DNA of 64,000 nt, taken from positions 1-64,000 of the forward strand of contig JAPPBX010000023.1 in NCBI GenBank assembly GCA_026702755.1, written 5' to 3'. The notes beneath the pieces were generated by a model that had not been told where the DNA came from, made no database searches, and saw nothing but the letters and a program-made list of their open reading frames with translations. Made by a program: the position numbers and the translations under genes. This document shows positions 44,346 to 52,594 of the stretch, piece after piece. Source of the stretch: Candidatus Poribacteria bacterium. GTDB taxonomy: Bacteria > Poribacteria > WGA-4E > WGA-3G. How positions within the stretch are numbered: position 1 is the stretch's first letter; the number at the start of each line of letters is the position of its first letter.

Positions 44346-45227
44346 ATGTCTTTAGAAATCTGGCGTGCGATACTCAATTTCAAATACATATCTGCGATAT
44401 GGATGGTCTTGGCAGTGATAGGGGCGGTCATTGTCTATTTTCGTCTGACCTCGCGACTCCGAAAGTTTACCGATGCGCGCGCCTATAAGCCTGAGAATGC
44501 TGACCGCTTCTTTTTTACATGGCGTTACGTCTTCATGTTTTCGATCGGTGGGCTTATCATTTTTATGTTTTCCGATGTCTTTGGAATCATAGGACTGTCA
44601 TTAGCCTTTATTATGACCCTGATGGGGTGGGGCATCCGAAACCCGATCATGAACTTAGCCGCATGGTTATTGATTATTCTGAAGAAACCTTACCAGATTG
44701 GAGACCGGGTTATTTTAGGTGTTACTATCGGTGATGTGCGAAACATCTCGATCATGTATACACAATTGGATCAAGTCGGAGGAACGATTGGCGGAGAAGA
44801 GAAATCTGGACGCAGCGTCATGATTCCGAACCAACATCTTTTTCGATGGAATGTAATTAACTACACACGAGACGAAAAATACATCCTTGATGAAGTGATC
44901 ATTCGTTTGACGTACCGTTCAGATATAACGCGTGCCGAGCAAATTATGTGTCAGCAGGCATCAGAAGTGACAGCCGAAATATGTGAGGAAACAGGTGAAT
45001 CGCCTTATGTGCGGTTTGAGTTGATACCATCCGGAGTCGTTGGTAAACTCAGGTATCGGGTCCGTGCTGTGAATCGGCAAAGTACTTCAACGTTAATCGT
45101 CGAACGAATTTCCAAGGCGTTTATGCGTGACGGGCAGATTGAGTTCGCCTACGTGAAAAGGGAGGCACTGCTAACACCGAAAGACGGACAGTTACTCCCG
45201 CCACAATACCTTTATACCGCGCGTTAG
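44346..45227 (+). CDS. MscS-family mechanosensitive channel, copy 2
   Basis: The ATG at 44346 gives 293 residues; the frame runs further upstream inside copy 1 but lacks support. It has an N-terminal span, YVFMFSIGGLIIFMFSDVFGIIGLSLAFIMTLMGWGIRNPIMNLAAWLLIILKKPYQIGDRVIL, and the beta domain with VGGTIGGEEKSGRSVMIPNQHLF. It starts right after the stop of copy 1, and likely arose from tandem duplication because the EExSGR insert is common to both. Confidence 0.87.
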   Translation: MSLEIWRAILNFKYISAIWMVLAVIGAVIVYFRLTSRLRKFTDARAYKPENADRFFFTWRYVFMFSIGGLIIFMFSDVFGIIGLSLAFIMTLMGWGIRNPIMNLAAWLLIILKKPYQIGDRVILGVTIGDVRNISIMYTQLDQVGGTIGGEEKSGRSVMIPNQHLFRWNVINYTRDEKYILDEVIIRLTYRSDITRAEQIMCQQASEVTAEICEETGESPYVRFELIPSGVVGKLRYRVRAVNRQSTSTLIVERISKAFMRDGQIEFAYVKREALLTPKDGQLLPPQYLYTAR

Positions 45228-45245
45228 CGAGTAGGATAGCGTCAG

Positions 45246-46466
45246 ATGGATGAGTTGGTTCAACAATTTCTTGATTTACTTCAAACGCGTGTCATCACTT
45301 TGGGTGAAGAACCTGTACAGGTTATCCAAATTGTTTTATTAATTGGGACTTTGGCGGCAGCATTGGTAATCGGAGGCTTTCTACGCCGGTGGTTTCGTCG
45401 TCTTTTCAATAGATTCAGGATGCCAGAAGACCTCAGGAATCGATTACTCGCAATCCTGTTCCTTATTGTTCTGGTTTTTGGAATTGCTTTGGCATTCCAG
45501 TTTGCTGGAATTAGCACAGGGTTCCTCGGCAAACTTTTTGACTACCCCCTCACAGATCTGTTTCAGCCTTCCCAGAGTGCCACTGAAACTGAGGTTGATG
45601 CGGAAGGATCACCTACTGAAGCCCGTGAAGATGTGCGTAAATTGACCTTGGCGAGGCTTTTTTATGGGTTCGTAATTGTCTTTGGAATGTTTATCCTGTC
45701 TAAATATGTGCAGTGGGTGCTACGGCGACAGGTGCTACAAGCGTTTCAAATTGCGGAACATACCCAATTTATCTTACTCCGTTTTCTTCACTTCAGCCTA
45801 ATCATTATCGGTGTTATTATCAGTCTCAGCACTATCGGCGTGAGTTTCACAAGTTTAGCTATAATTTTTGGTGGTTTGAGTATCGGTATCGGTTTTGGCT
45901 TACAGAATATCGCCTCAAACGTGATTTCAGGGTTTATTCTGATTTTTGAACGCCCTATCAAAATTGGGGATCTCGTTGAGGTTATGGATGTTAATATATT
46001 TGGCAGAGTCAGTAGCATTAATCTCCGCTCGACAGTTATCGTTTCGCTTGATGAGAAGGAGCTTATCGTTCCGAATTCTCAATTAATTACGGAAGCGGTT
46101 CATAACCTCACGCACGCGAACAATCTGTACCGGCTTCGTATTCCCGTGGGAGTGTCGTACGGTTCAGATGTGGATCTTGTCAAGCAAGTACTACTTGATG
46201 CCGCAGATGAGCATTTCGGCGTGATCAAAGAACCAATTCCGAACATCAGCAACGTTACTTCTCCTTTCGTTCGCTTTATTGCTTTTGGGAATTCATCCTT
46301 AGATTTTGAGTTATTGGCATGGATTCCAGACTCTTTTCAGCGTTTCGATGTCGCCAGTGATCTCCATTTCATAATCTGGCATAAATTTAAAGAACATGAT
46401 ATTACAATCGCATTCCCACAACTGGATGTCCATTTTGATCCGCCGGAGATTGAACAGGAATCTTGA
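45246..46466 (+). CDS. MscS-family mechanosensitive channel, copy 3 (longer, MscK/YnaI-like)
   Basis: The 406-residue protein has an N-terminal extension with two to three extra spans (VLLIGTLAAALVIGGFLRRW, LLAILFLIVLVFGIALAFQFAGI) before an acidic loop and the classical pore: ISLSTIGVSFTSLAIIFGGLSIGIGFGLQNIASNVISGFILIFERPIKIGDLVEV. The beta domain has VPNSQLITEAVHNLTH and the C-terminal cytoplasmic alpha-beta cage. GGLSIGIGFGLQNIASN is the canonical TM3 glycine/alanine pattern, more standard than in copies 1 and 2. It ends 23 bases before convergent phoU. Confidence 0.9.
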   Translation: MDELVQQFLDLLQTRVITLGEEPVQVIQIVLLIGTLAAALVIGGFLRRWFRRLFNRFRMPEDLRNRLLAILFLIVLVFGIALAFQFAGISTGFLGKLFDYPLTDLFQPSQSATETEVDAEGSPTEAREDVRKLTLARLFYGFVIVFGMFILSKYVQWVLRRQVLQAFQIAEHTQFILLRFLHFSLIIIGVIISLSTIGVSFTSLAIIFGGLSIGIGFGLQNIASNVISGFILIFERPIKIGDLVEVMDVNIFGRVSSINLRSTVIVSLDEKELIVPNSQLITEAVHNLTHANNLYRLRIPVGVSYGSDVDLVKQVLLDAADEHFGVIKEPIPNISNVTSPFVRFIAFGNSSLDFELLAWIPDSFQRFDVASDLHFIIWHKFKEHDITIAFPQLDVHFDPPEIEQES

Positions 46467-46489
46467 CAGGGGAGTGTCCTATTGGTGGT

Positions 46490-47143
46490 TTAGGAGTGTC
46501 GGATGACATCGCCCTTGACGAGGTAATAGACCTCTTCGCCGATATGTGCAGCGAGGTCCCCTATCCGCTCCAAATGGCGGAAAAGCAGTAGGAGACTGAT
46601 ACCGGGTTGGATGAGTTTGGGGTGTTCGCTCAAAATGGTCAGCAATTCATTCAGCATTTTTTCATAGATTTCATCAACTTCGCTGTCCCGTTCTCGAATT
46701 TTTAGCGCATATTCGGCATCTCGATTGACGAACGCATCCAGCACGCCCTTTACCATCGACTGAATCACTTGTGCTGCATACGGTAAATCTACGAAGGGTT
46801 TGACCGGTGGATGTTCTGATAACTCAATGCTCCGTTTGGCGATAGCAACACTTTTATCTGCTATCCTTTCGATGTTGTGGTTAATCTTCATCGCTGTTGT
46901 TAGAAATCGGAGTTCTGTCGCTACTGGCTGATGGAGCGCGATCAGTTGGATACACGAGGATTCGATCTCGTTTTCAAGCAGATCAATCTTATCATCTGTA
47001 TCAACAACGAGTTGCGCTAACGCTTTATCTCGCGTTAAGACAGATTCAACGGCTTGGCGTAGCATCTGTTCCACAAGCCCCGCCATTTCTAAAAGTTTAT
47101 GCTGAAGTCCCGTGATTTCGTGTTCTAACATAGGAGGAGTCAT
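46490..47143 (-). CDS. phoU: Phosphate-transport accessory and signalling protein PhoU
   Basis: The 217-residue all-helical protein has two PhoU repeats: HEITGLQHKLLEMAGLVEQMLRQAVESVLTRD, VATELRFLTTAMKINHNIERIADKSVAIAKR, and ISLLLLFRHLERIGDLAAHIGEEVYYLVKG. The E-x-x-x-D metal-cluster positions are present in NIERIAD and LERIGD. PhoU restrains Pst and the PhoR-PhoB system when phosphate is plentiful. It is the last gene of the pst operon. No phoR or phoB is in the window. Confidence 0.94.
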   Translation of the reverse strand: MTPPMLEHEITGLQHKLLEMAGLVEQMLRQAVESVLTRDKALAQLVVDTDDKIDLLENEIESSCIQLIALHQPVATELRFLTTAMKINHNIERIADKSVAIAKRSIELSEHPPVKPFVDLPYAAQVIQSMVKGVLDAFVNRDAEYALKIRERDSEVDEIYEKMLNELLTILSEHPKLIQPGISLLLLFRHLERIGDLAAHIGEEVYYLVKGDVIRHS

Positions 47144-47226
47144 CAGTTATCGGTTAAAGAGGGGTCCGTGGAAGCCACAGAAACCTCTTCCTACTGAAAA
47201 CTGAAAACCGAAGACTGACAACTATT

Positions 47227-48006
47227 TTAACCTAATCTTCCTGTCACATACTGTTCTGTTTTGGTGTCCTGTGGGTTTGTAAAAATCCTTTCCGTCATTC
47301 CAAATTCAATTAATTCGCCGAAATAGAGAAACCCTGCGGTGTCAGAGACGCGAGCGGCTTGTCTTCTTTTATTCGTAACAAAGATAGGCGTGCAGTCTTC
47401 TGTCAGATTCCGTACGAGTGTCTCAACTTTGACGGTCTCAATCGGATCGAGTTCACCACACGGTTCGTCAAGTATTAGAATTTCTGGTTCAACCGCTAAT
47501 GCACGTGCGATACAGAGAAGTTGCTGCTGCCCTGTAGAGAGTTGTTCTGGTGTTCCGTCTAAAATAGGTTCAACATCGTCCCAGAGTCCTGTTTTTTGGA
47601 GATTTTTCTGAACAATCGTATCTAACTCTGCGGGTCGATTTATGCCTGAAATCCGAGCACCATACGCTACATTCTCATAGATAGAGCACTGAAACGGTCT
47701 CGGTTTTCGGAACACCATCCCAATCTGTTTCCGAATAGCAGCGACATCCGTTTTTGTTGCGTACATGTCACTGCCCTTAAAAAGTATTTCGCCGGTGAAC
47801 TTGAAATCCGATGTAAAGTCGTTTAAGCGGTTGATACATCGGACAAGCGTACTCTTACCACAGTTAGCGGGTCCGATAAGCGCAGTCACCTGTCCCTGCT
47901 GAACCTCAAAGGAGAGAGAATTCAGAATCTGCTTATCGCCGAACCACACATTTAGGTCACGGATGCTCAAGATAGGTTGCTTGCCTTCGGTTTGCATCGC
48001 TGGCAC
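47227..48006 (-). CDS. pstB: PstB-like ABC ATPase 1, degenerate Q-loop, signature and H-loop
   Basis: The 259-residue protein is clearly PstB (CINRLNDF, GMVF.KP, SIYENVAYG, GELIEFG, ending YVTGRLG). Walker A G45PANCGKS52 and Walker B ILILDE (D180, E181) are intact. Against E. coli PstB three catalytic elements differ: the Q-loop Gln is R100 (VFRKP), the signature is L156STGQ with T for G, and the H-loop His is N212 (FVTNKRR). The frame is uninterrupted. It can probably bind ATP but not hydrolyse it in a normal homodimer. It is spaced from the upstream permease gene by a family B element and followed by phoU. Confidence 0.9.
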   Translation of the reverse strand: MPAMQTEGKQPILSIRDLNVWFGDKQILNSLSFEVQQGQVTALIGPANCGKSTLVRCINRLNDFTSDFKFTGEILFKGSDMYATKTDVAAIRKQIGMVFRKPRPFQCSIYENVAYGARISGINRPAELDTIVQKNLQKTGLWDDVEPILDGTPEQLSTGQQQLLCIARALAVEPEILILDEPCGELDPIETVKVETLVRNLTEDCTPIFVTNKRRQAARVSDTAGFLYFGELIEFGMTERIFTNPQDTKTEQYVTGRLG

Positions 48007-48040
48007 CGTGGGAGGTTGGGATTGCCTCTCCGTTTATCTC

Positions 48041-48130
48041 AGGACTTACGCAGCTTCCTCGCTGGCGAGGTTTGAAACCTCGCCAGCGGCGTGTGGTAGT
48101 CGCTGTTCGTAAAAAAATTGCGTAAGTCCT
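48041..48130. repeat. Terminal-inverted-repeat element, family B, inside the pst operon
   Basis: Perfect 12-base inverted repeats AGGACTTACGCA (48041-48052) and TGCGTAAGTCCT (48119-48130) enclose GCTGGCGAGGTTTGAAACCTCGCCAGC. It lies between the second PstA-like gene and pstB copy 1. Its long palindrome should form an RNA hairpin in the operon transcript. Confidence 0.85.
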
Positions 48131-48144
48131 ATATCTTTTAAGTA

Positions 48145-48969
48145 TCAATTGTGTTGTGTTGAAGCCGGAACGTATATTTCAATAAGGAAACTGGAGGCGT
48201 TACTCAATAGTAGTGCACCTCCTAAAAGTAGAATGAATCTGTCGGGAAACCCTCTGAGTTCCGTTGTATAACTCCATGCCTGAATAGCGACGAGCAATGC
48301 AGCAGCGGCGAACGCACGAGCCATCGCTCTACATCCGCCTGCAAACATCCGTGGAAAAGCACGTGGCACGACCTGTTTCGTTAAAACTTGCCATTGGGTG
48401 GCACCTAATGCGTAAGCGGATTCACGGATTGGTGTTTCCACCGATCGGAGTGCTCTCTGCGTCGTCTTGATTGCGACTGGCATTACGGTCAAAATGAAGA
48501 TTAACGTCTCCGTGTAAAATAGTGTGGTGTTACGCTGAAAGGATGTTCCTGCTAAAGCGGATCCCTCCGCATTCTGAAGAGTCGCTTTAAAAACACCAGC
48601 GTAGCCGAAGAGAACAGCGACCGCCAAAAGTCCATACAAAAGTGAAGGGATGCCAGTCAAAAAGGCGACCTGACTTTCGATGAAACGCCGGACCCAATTT
48701 GTCGCTGAAAGCCATTCTTCTACGTAAAAGGCACACGCTATTCCAAGCAAAATAGCCAAAAAACTGATCGGTAGAATCAAATTGAGATCGCCGAGCAGAG
48801 GCGGTAATCCGTCTGAAATGCCCGATGCTGGCGATGTTTGTATAGTCGTTACATCTGCTTTTTTCAGGACATTCCAAAAGAAAATAAGCGCGACAATCTC
48901 TATTACAACAGTAATGCTCAGCAAAACAATTTTTTTTCTGAGTCCTGGACGCATCATCAAGGAATTCAT
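48145..48969 (-). CDS. Second PstA-like phosphate permease subunit
   Basis: The 274-residue membrane protein has about six spans. It is homologous to PstA: NLILPISFLAILLGIACAFYVEEW, VAFLTGIPSLLYGLLAVAVLFGY, and the ABC EAA coupling loop ESAYALGATQWQVLTKQVVPRAFPRM. The large periplasmic loop differs and GGCRAMARAFAAAALLVA replaces the usual GxxRAxGEtAP motif of PstA, so it is divergent. It lies between pstB copies 2 and 1, which suggests a separate or alternative permease half to the regular PstA at 51651-52568. Confidence 0.82.
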   Translation of the reverse strand: MNSLMMRPGLRKKIVLLSITVVIEIVALIFFWNVLKKADVTTIQTSPASGISDGLPPLLGDLNLILPISFLAILLGIACAFYVEEWLSATNWVRRFIESQVAFLTGIPSLLYGLLAVAVLFGYAGVFKATLQNAEGSALAGTSFQRNTTLFYTETLIFILTVMPVAIKTTQRALRSVETPIRESAYALGATQWQVLTKQVVPRAFPRMFAGGCRAMARAFAAAALLVAIQAWSYTTELRGFPDRFILLLGGALLLSNASSFLIEIYVPASTQHN

Positions 48970-49119
48970 GATAGGTCGATCTTATTCGCGCGCAGTGTAT
49001 TGGCTGCCAGTTATCAAGGCATTGTGCTTTCAGTTGTCAGAAATCCGTTGTGGCGGTTGCAGGCGTTTTTAACTGACACAACGATCTCTTGGCTGATTGC
49101 TGACGGCTGATTGCTATTC

Positions 49120-49884
49120 TTATCCGTATCGCATCTGCACATAATCCTCGGTTTTCTCGTGTTGTGGGTCTTCAAACAGTGCTTGGGTTTCTCTGTGTTC
49201 AATTAGTTCACCGAGGAACATGAAGAGACACTCTTTGCTGACGCGTCGTGCTTGTGCCATGTTATGTGTCACGATTAGAAATGTATACGTCCCTGCGAGG
49301 ATTTCCATTAACTCTTCAACGGCACCTGTGCCTTTTGCATCTAACGCTGAGCAGGGTTCATCCATCAGAATGATTTTTGGCTTCAGCGGTAACAGGCGGG
49401 CGATACAGAGTTTCTGCTGCTGTTCAAGTTGAAGTGATGTCGCCCGCACCTTCAGATTATCTTTCAAGTCCTCCCAGAGGAAAACGGATGTTAGTGCCTC
49501 CTCAACAATCTGATCCGATTCTGCTCGTGTCATACTCCGCAGTGGCGAATGAATCCGCAATCCGAATAGGACATTTTCGTAAACCGAAATCGGCAACGGG
49601 TTTGGTCTCTGAAATACCATACCGACGGCTTTCCGAAGCTCCGGCAAAGAAACATCTGCATCGTAGATATTTTTTCCCAGAATCTCGATTTTTCCCTTTG
49701 TCGTAACGTTACCGTAGCGTTCGTTCACGCGATTAAAGCAGCGAAGTAACGTTGTTTTCCCACATCCAGAGGGACCGATAAGCGACGTTATCTGACCATC
49801 TGGTATTTTCGCGTTGACATCAATGAGTGCCTGAAAATCACCATACCAGAGGCTGAGATTTTCAGTTTCAATACTATAATTCAT
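49120..49884 (-). CDS. pstB: PstB-like ABC ATPase 2, intact Walker/Q/H but no LSGGQ
   Basis: The 254-residue protein has PstB hallmarks (CFNRVNERY, SVYENVLFG, MFLGELIEH, ending YVQMRYG). Walker A G37PSGCGKT44, Q-loop Q92 (VFQRPNP), Walker B IILMDEP (D175, E176) and H-loop H207 (VTHNM) all match active PstB. The signature is L151QLEQ instead of LSGGQ, so it lacks the Ser and Gly that complete the partner's site. It could hydrolyse ATP only when paired with an ATPase carrying LSGGQ, such as copy 3. It lies 134 bases from copy 3 across a palindromic repeat. Confidence 0.92.
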   Translation of the reverse strand: MNYSIETENLSLWYGDFQALIDVNAKIPDGQITSLIGPSGCGKTTLLRCFNRVNERYGNVTTKGKIEILGKNIYDADVSLPELRKAVGMVFQRPNPLPISVYENVLFGLRIHSPLRSMTRAESDQIVEEALTSVFLWEDLKDNLKVRATSLQLEQQQKLCIARLLPLKPKIILMDEPCSALDAKGTGAVEELMEILAGTYTFLIVTHNMAQARRVSKECLFMFLGELIEHRETQALFEDPQHEKTEDYVQMRYG

Positions 49885-49897
49885 TTTTTTTCAAGTA

Positions 49898-49966
49898 GGG
49901 GTTGGGTTTCCCAACCCGTGAGCCGTTGGATCTCCCAACCCGTGAGCCGTTGGGTTCCCAACCCCT
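49898..49966. repeat. Palindromic G/C-rich tandem repeat between two pstB genes
   Basis: The sequence contains CCCAACCCGTGAGCCGTTGG in two copies 24 bases apart, with GGGTTGGGTTTCCCAACCC at the left and a third partial CCCAACCCCT at the right. Complementary runs make stable hairpins in the minus-strand mRNA, just ahead of pstB copy 2 (upstream in transcript). It may set relative expression of copies 2 and 3. Confidence 0.7.
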
Positions 49967-50017
49967 GTGGACAAGGGGACTATTCTGATTGCCGACGGCT
50001 GACTGCTGATAGCCAAT

Positions 50018-50815
50018 TTACCCAAACGTCCCATTTACGTAGTTGTATGTAGCTTGATTCGCAGGATTTTCGGAAAAAATTACATCCGTTGTGTCAATCT
50101 CAATGAGATCGCCGTTGAGAAAAAAGGCGGTGCGGTTCGCCAACCGTTTCGCCTGTTGCACTAAGTTCGTGACGAGCAAAATCGTCATTTCTGACTGTAA
50201 CGTTTTTAGGACCTCTTCGATACGCATCGTTGTAACAGGATCAACAGCAATTGAGAATTCGTCGAGACAGAGAATCTCCGGTTGGTGCGACAAGGCACGA
50301 GCGATTGTCAAACGTTGTTGTTGTCCACCTGATAGTTTGGTGCCAAGTGTATTTAACCGGTCTTTTACTTCGTCCCAGAGTGCCGCCTGCTGCAGACATC
50401 GCTCGACGATTTCATCGAGTTCCGATTTCGCGCGGATTCCTGCTGTCCGAGGCGCGAAGGCAACATTGTCGTATATGGAGAGCGGCAACCCAACTGGCAA
50501 AGGGAGCACCATGCCGATACGCCGACGTAAACCATAGACATCGCCAATTGTATTGATGTCCACGCCATCCAGTTTTACGGAACCTTCCACGGTTGTATCA
50601 GGTGTAAATTCAAGGGTCCTGTTGATAACCTTCAGGAGTGTCGTCTTACCGGACTGCGCGGGACCGATGATACCGAGAATCTCGTTTTGGTAGACATCAA
50701 ATGAGATACCGTTCAGGGCGGGGCTGTCGCCATATCGCACCTTCAAGTCGGTAACCTCAATTACAGGCGTGTTTTGCGAACCGTTGTGGCTATTCGTTTG
50801 CATGCGTGTCGTCAT
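50018..50815 (-). CDS. pstB: PstB-like ABC ATPase 3, intact LSGGQ but no Q-loop Gln or H-loop His
   Basis: The 265-residue protein is PstB-like (VINRTLEF, SIYDNVAF, LNGDLIEI, ending YVNGTFG). Walker A is G51PAQSGKT58, signature L161SGGQQQR168 is perfect, and Walker B has D185 and E186. The Q-loop position carries P105 in GMVLPLPVG instead of Q, and the H-loop is N217 (VTNLVQQ). Its complement to copy 2 is striking. The start overlaps the end of the potassium-channel gene by 26 bases. The first 15 residues are polar and extra. Confidence 0.92.
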   Translation of the reverse strand: MTTRMQTNSHNGSQNTPVIEVTDLKVRYGDSPALNGISFDVYQNEILGIIGPAQSGKTTLLKVINRTLEFTPDTTVEGSVKLDGVDINTIGDVYGLRRRIGMVLPLPVGLPLSIYDNVAFAPRTAGIRAKSELDEIVERCLQQAALWDEVKDRLNTLGTKLSGGQQQRLTIARALSHQPEILCLDEFSIAVDPVTTMRIEEVLKTLQSEMTILLVTNLVQQAKRLANRTAFFLNGDLIEIDTTDVIFSENPANQATYNYVNGTFG

Positions 50816-51542
50816 TGCCTTCCATGGATTGATTTTCTGCGTCTTTTTCTCTTTCCTCTATTTGTTCGCGTTCCACCCGTGCTTCTGTCAACGCTGAGGC
50901 TAACAGTCCAGATGGGATTGCAATCAGTCCGACACCCACAAGGGTGACAAGTGCTGTGAAGGTCTTCCCACCTGGCGTTTTCGGGAAGACATCTCCGTAA
51001 CCGACTGTTGTTAGTGTCACGATAGCCCACCACATGGAATCGAAAATGGAGCCGAAATCTTCAGGTTGCGCATCTTTTTCAAAATAGTGGATACCACATG
51101 CAGCGAGATAGACTAACATCAAGGACAAAATAACCAGTGCCAAGAGTTCTCGCCGGATTTCATTCAGTGCCTCGGTGAGCCGATCTACTGCTAAGATAAA
51201 TCGGGTCGCCTTGAAGATTCTGAAAACTCGCAGAAACCGTAGTATCCGAAGGACACGGAACCCCGGCAGCAGAAACAGTGACGGTAAAATAGCGAGTAAG
51301 TCTATTATGCCGTAAAAACTGAAGATGAAATCCCGTTTTCTCGGCTCAATGTAGACGCGCAGGATATATTCTATCGAAAATAGGAAAAAAAACATCCCAT
51401 CCACAATAATGAAGTGAAGTGCATGTGGGTCTTCACTATCAGATTCCACCACAAAAACGACAGCGGAAGCAAGAATCAGAAACTGGATGAGAGCGCTGCA
51501 GATATTCCCTTCAATGATCTCTCTTAATTTTTCTTTGTTCAT
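50790..51542 (-). CDS. Voltage-gated-like potassium channel (Kv/KvAP type)
   Basis: The 250-residue protein has six spans. S4 carries Arg at regular intervals (R96VLRILRFLRVFRIFK). The pore ends in the selectivity filter T179VGYGD184 after MWWAIVTL, followed by S6 and a charged coiled C-terminus (EARVEREQIEEREKDAEN). This is the architecture of prokaryotic Kv channels. It is inside the pst operon between pstA and pstB copy 3, and overlaps the latter by 26 bases, so it is cotranslated. Confidence 0.92.
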   Translation of the reverse strand: MNKEKLREIIEGNICSALIQFLILASAVVFVVESDSEDPHALHFIIVDGMFFFLFSIEYILRVYIEPRKRDFIFSFYGIIDLLAILPSLFLLPGFRVLRILRFLRVFRIFKATRFILAVDRLTEALNEIRRELLALVILSLMLVYLAACGIHYFEKDAQPEDFGSIFDSMWWAIVTLTTVGYGDVFPKTPGGKTFTALVTLVGVGLIAIPSGLLASALTEARVEREQIEEREKDAENQSMEGNDDTHANE

Positions 51543-51650
51543 TTTTATTTCTAACGGTTCTCAATAGATCGTTGTAGGGCTTAGAGTCGTTTTCTGTGCC
51601 ACAACGTTCACCGGTTTCTGACTGCCGACTGCTGACGGCTGACAGCCATC

Positions 51651-52568
51651 CTACCATTTCTTCCGAGTTCTGAGATACACCCTTAGCACAATCGATGCTG
51701 CATTGACGAGTAAGACGCTGCCTACAAGGACAATTGCGGTCCCGTACGGAATGCCTTCTGTGACATCGGGAACCTGTGTTGAGATTGTAAAGAGGTGCAG
51801 CGATAGTGCCATACACTGTTCTGTTATATTATAGGCAAAAAGGTTTCCTTCTGCAATAGTTTTATAAAAGACGGCACCCGTGAACATAATAGGTGCTGTT
51901 TCGCCTGCTGCGCGCGATACTTGTAATATAACACCCGTCAGAATGCCGCTAATGGAGTTTGGAATAACGATGCGACGGATCGTTTGCCATCGAGTCGCTC
52001 CAAGGTTCCAACACGCCTCACGGAAAGACATAGGTACGGCTTTGAGGGCTTCCGTTGTGCTCGCAATAATTACCGGAAGCGTCATGATTGCCAATGTGAG
52101 CGAAGCTGCTAAGATGGATTCGCCTAAACCCGCAAAGAGCACGAATGCCCCGACACCGAATAAGGCGTGGACGATGCTCGGCACGCCTGCCAGGTTTACA
52201 ACGGCTAAATTTGTAATACGCGTGAACCAATTCTCACGGGCGTACTCATTGAGATATACTGCTGCGAACACACCGATGGGTGCCGACACTAATAGAGAAA
52301 CCACCACTAAATAGATTGTGCCAAGGAAGGGTGCCCAGAGTCCACCCGCTCGCATATTGTCCTTCGGATTCGTAAATAGAAAATCGAGGGAAAGGACCGG
52401 CAGTGCCTTATAGAAAAGATAGCCAATAATAAGGAGCAATGGAAGAATCATCAGGCTCGTCATCACGAGGAAGAAGATTCGCATTACATTCTCTATCCGC
52501 CGCTTCTGTTTATCAATTGCTGTCTCGGTGAACATTGTTTGTGGTGATGCCTGCATATCGGTGTTCAT
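51651..52568 (-). CDS. pstA: Phosphate ABC transporter permease PstA
   Basis: The 305-residue membrane protein has the PstA pattern: GGLWAPFLGTIYLVVVSLLVSAPIGVFAAVYLNEYA, VNLAGVPSIVHALFG, SFREACWNLGATRWQTIRRIVIPNSISGILTGVILQVSRAAGETAPIMFTGAVF. The RAAGETAP element and EAA loop are classical. With PstC it forms the phosphate channel of the inner membrane. It follows pstC by 26 bases. Confidence 0.95.
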   Translation of the reverse strand: MNTDMQASPQTMFTETAIDKQKRRIENVMRIFFLVMTSLMILPLLLIIGYLFYKALPVLSLDFLFTNPKDNMRAGGLWAPFLGTIYLVVVSLLVSAPIGVFAAVYLNEYARENWFTRITNLAVVNLAGVPSIVHALFGVGAFVLFAGLGESILAASLTLAIMTLPVIIASTTEALKAVPMSFREACWNLGATRWQTIRRIVIPNSISGILTGVILQVSRAAGETAPIMFTGAVFYKTIAEGNLFAYNITEQCMALSLHLFTISTQVPDVTEGIPYGTAIVLVGSVLLVNAASIVLRVYLRTRKKW

Positions 52569-52594
52569 GTTTCCGTGTTATCCTTAAATTAATA

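Noticed and set aside
47227-50815. Degenerate PstB motifs as sequencing errors
   Set aside because: All three frames are uninterrupted over full length and the changes are scattered multi-base substitutions, not indels.
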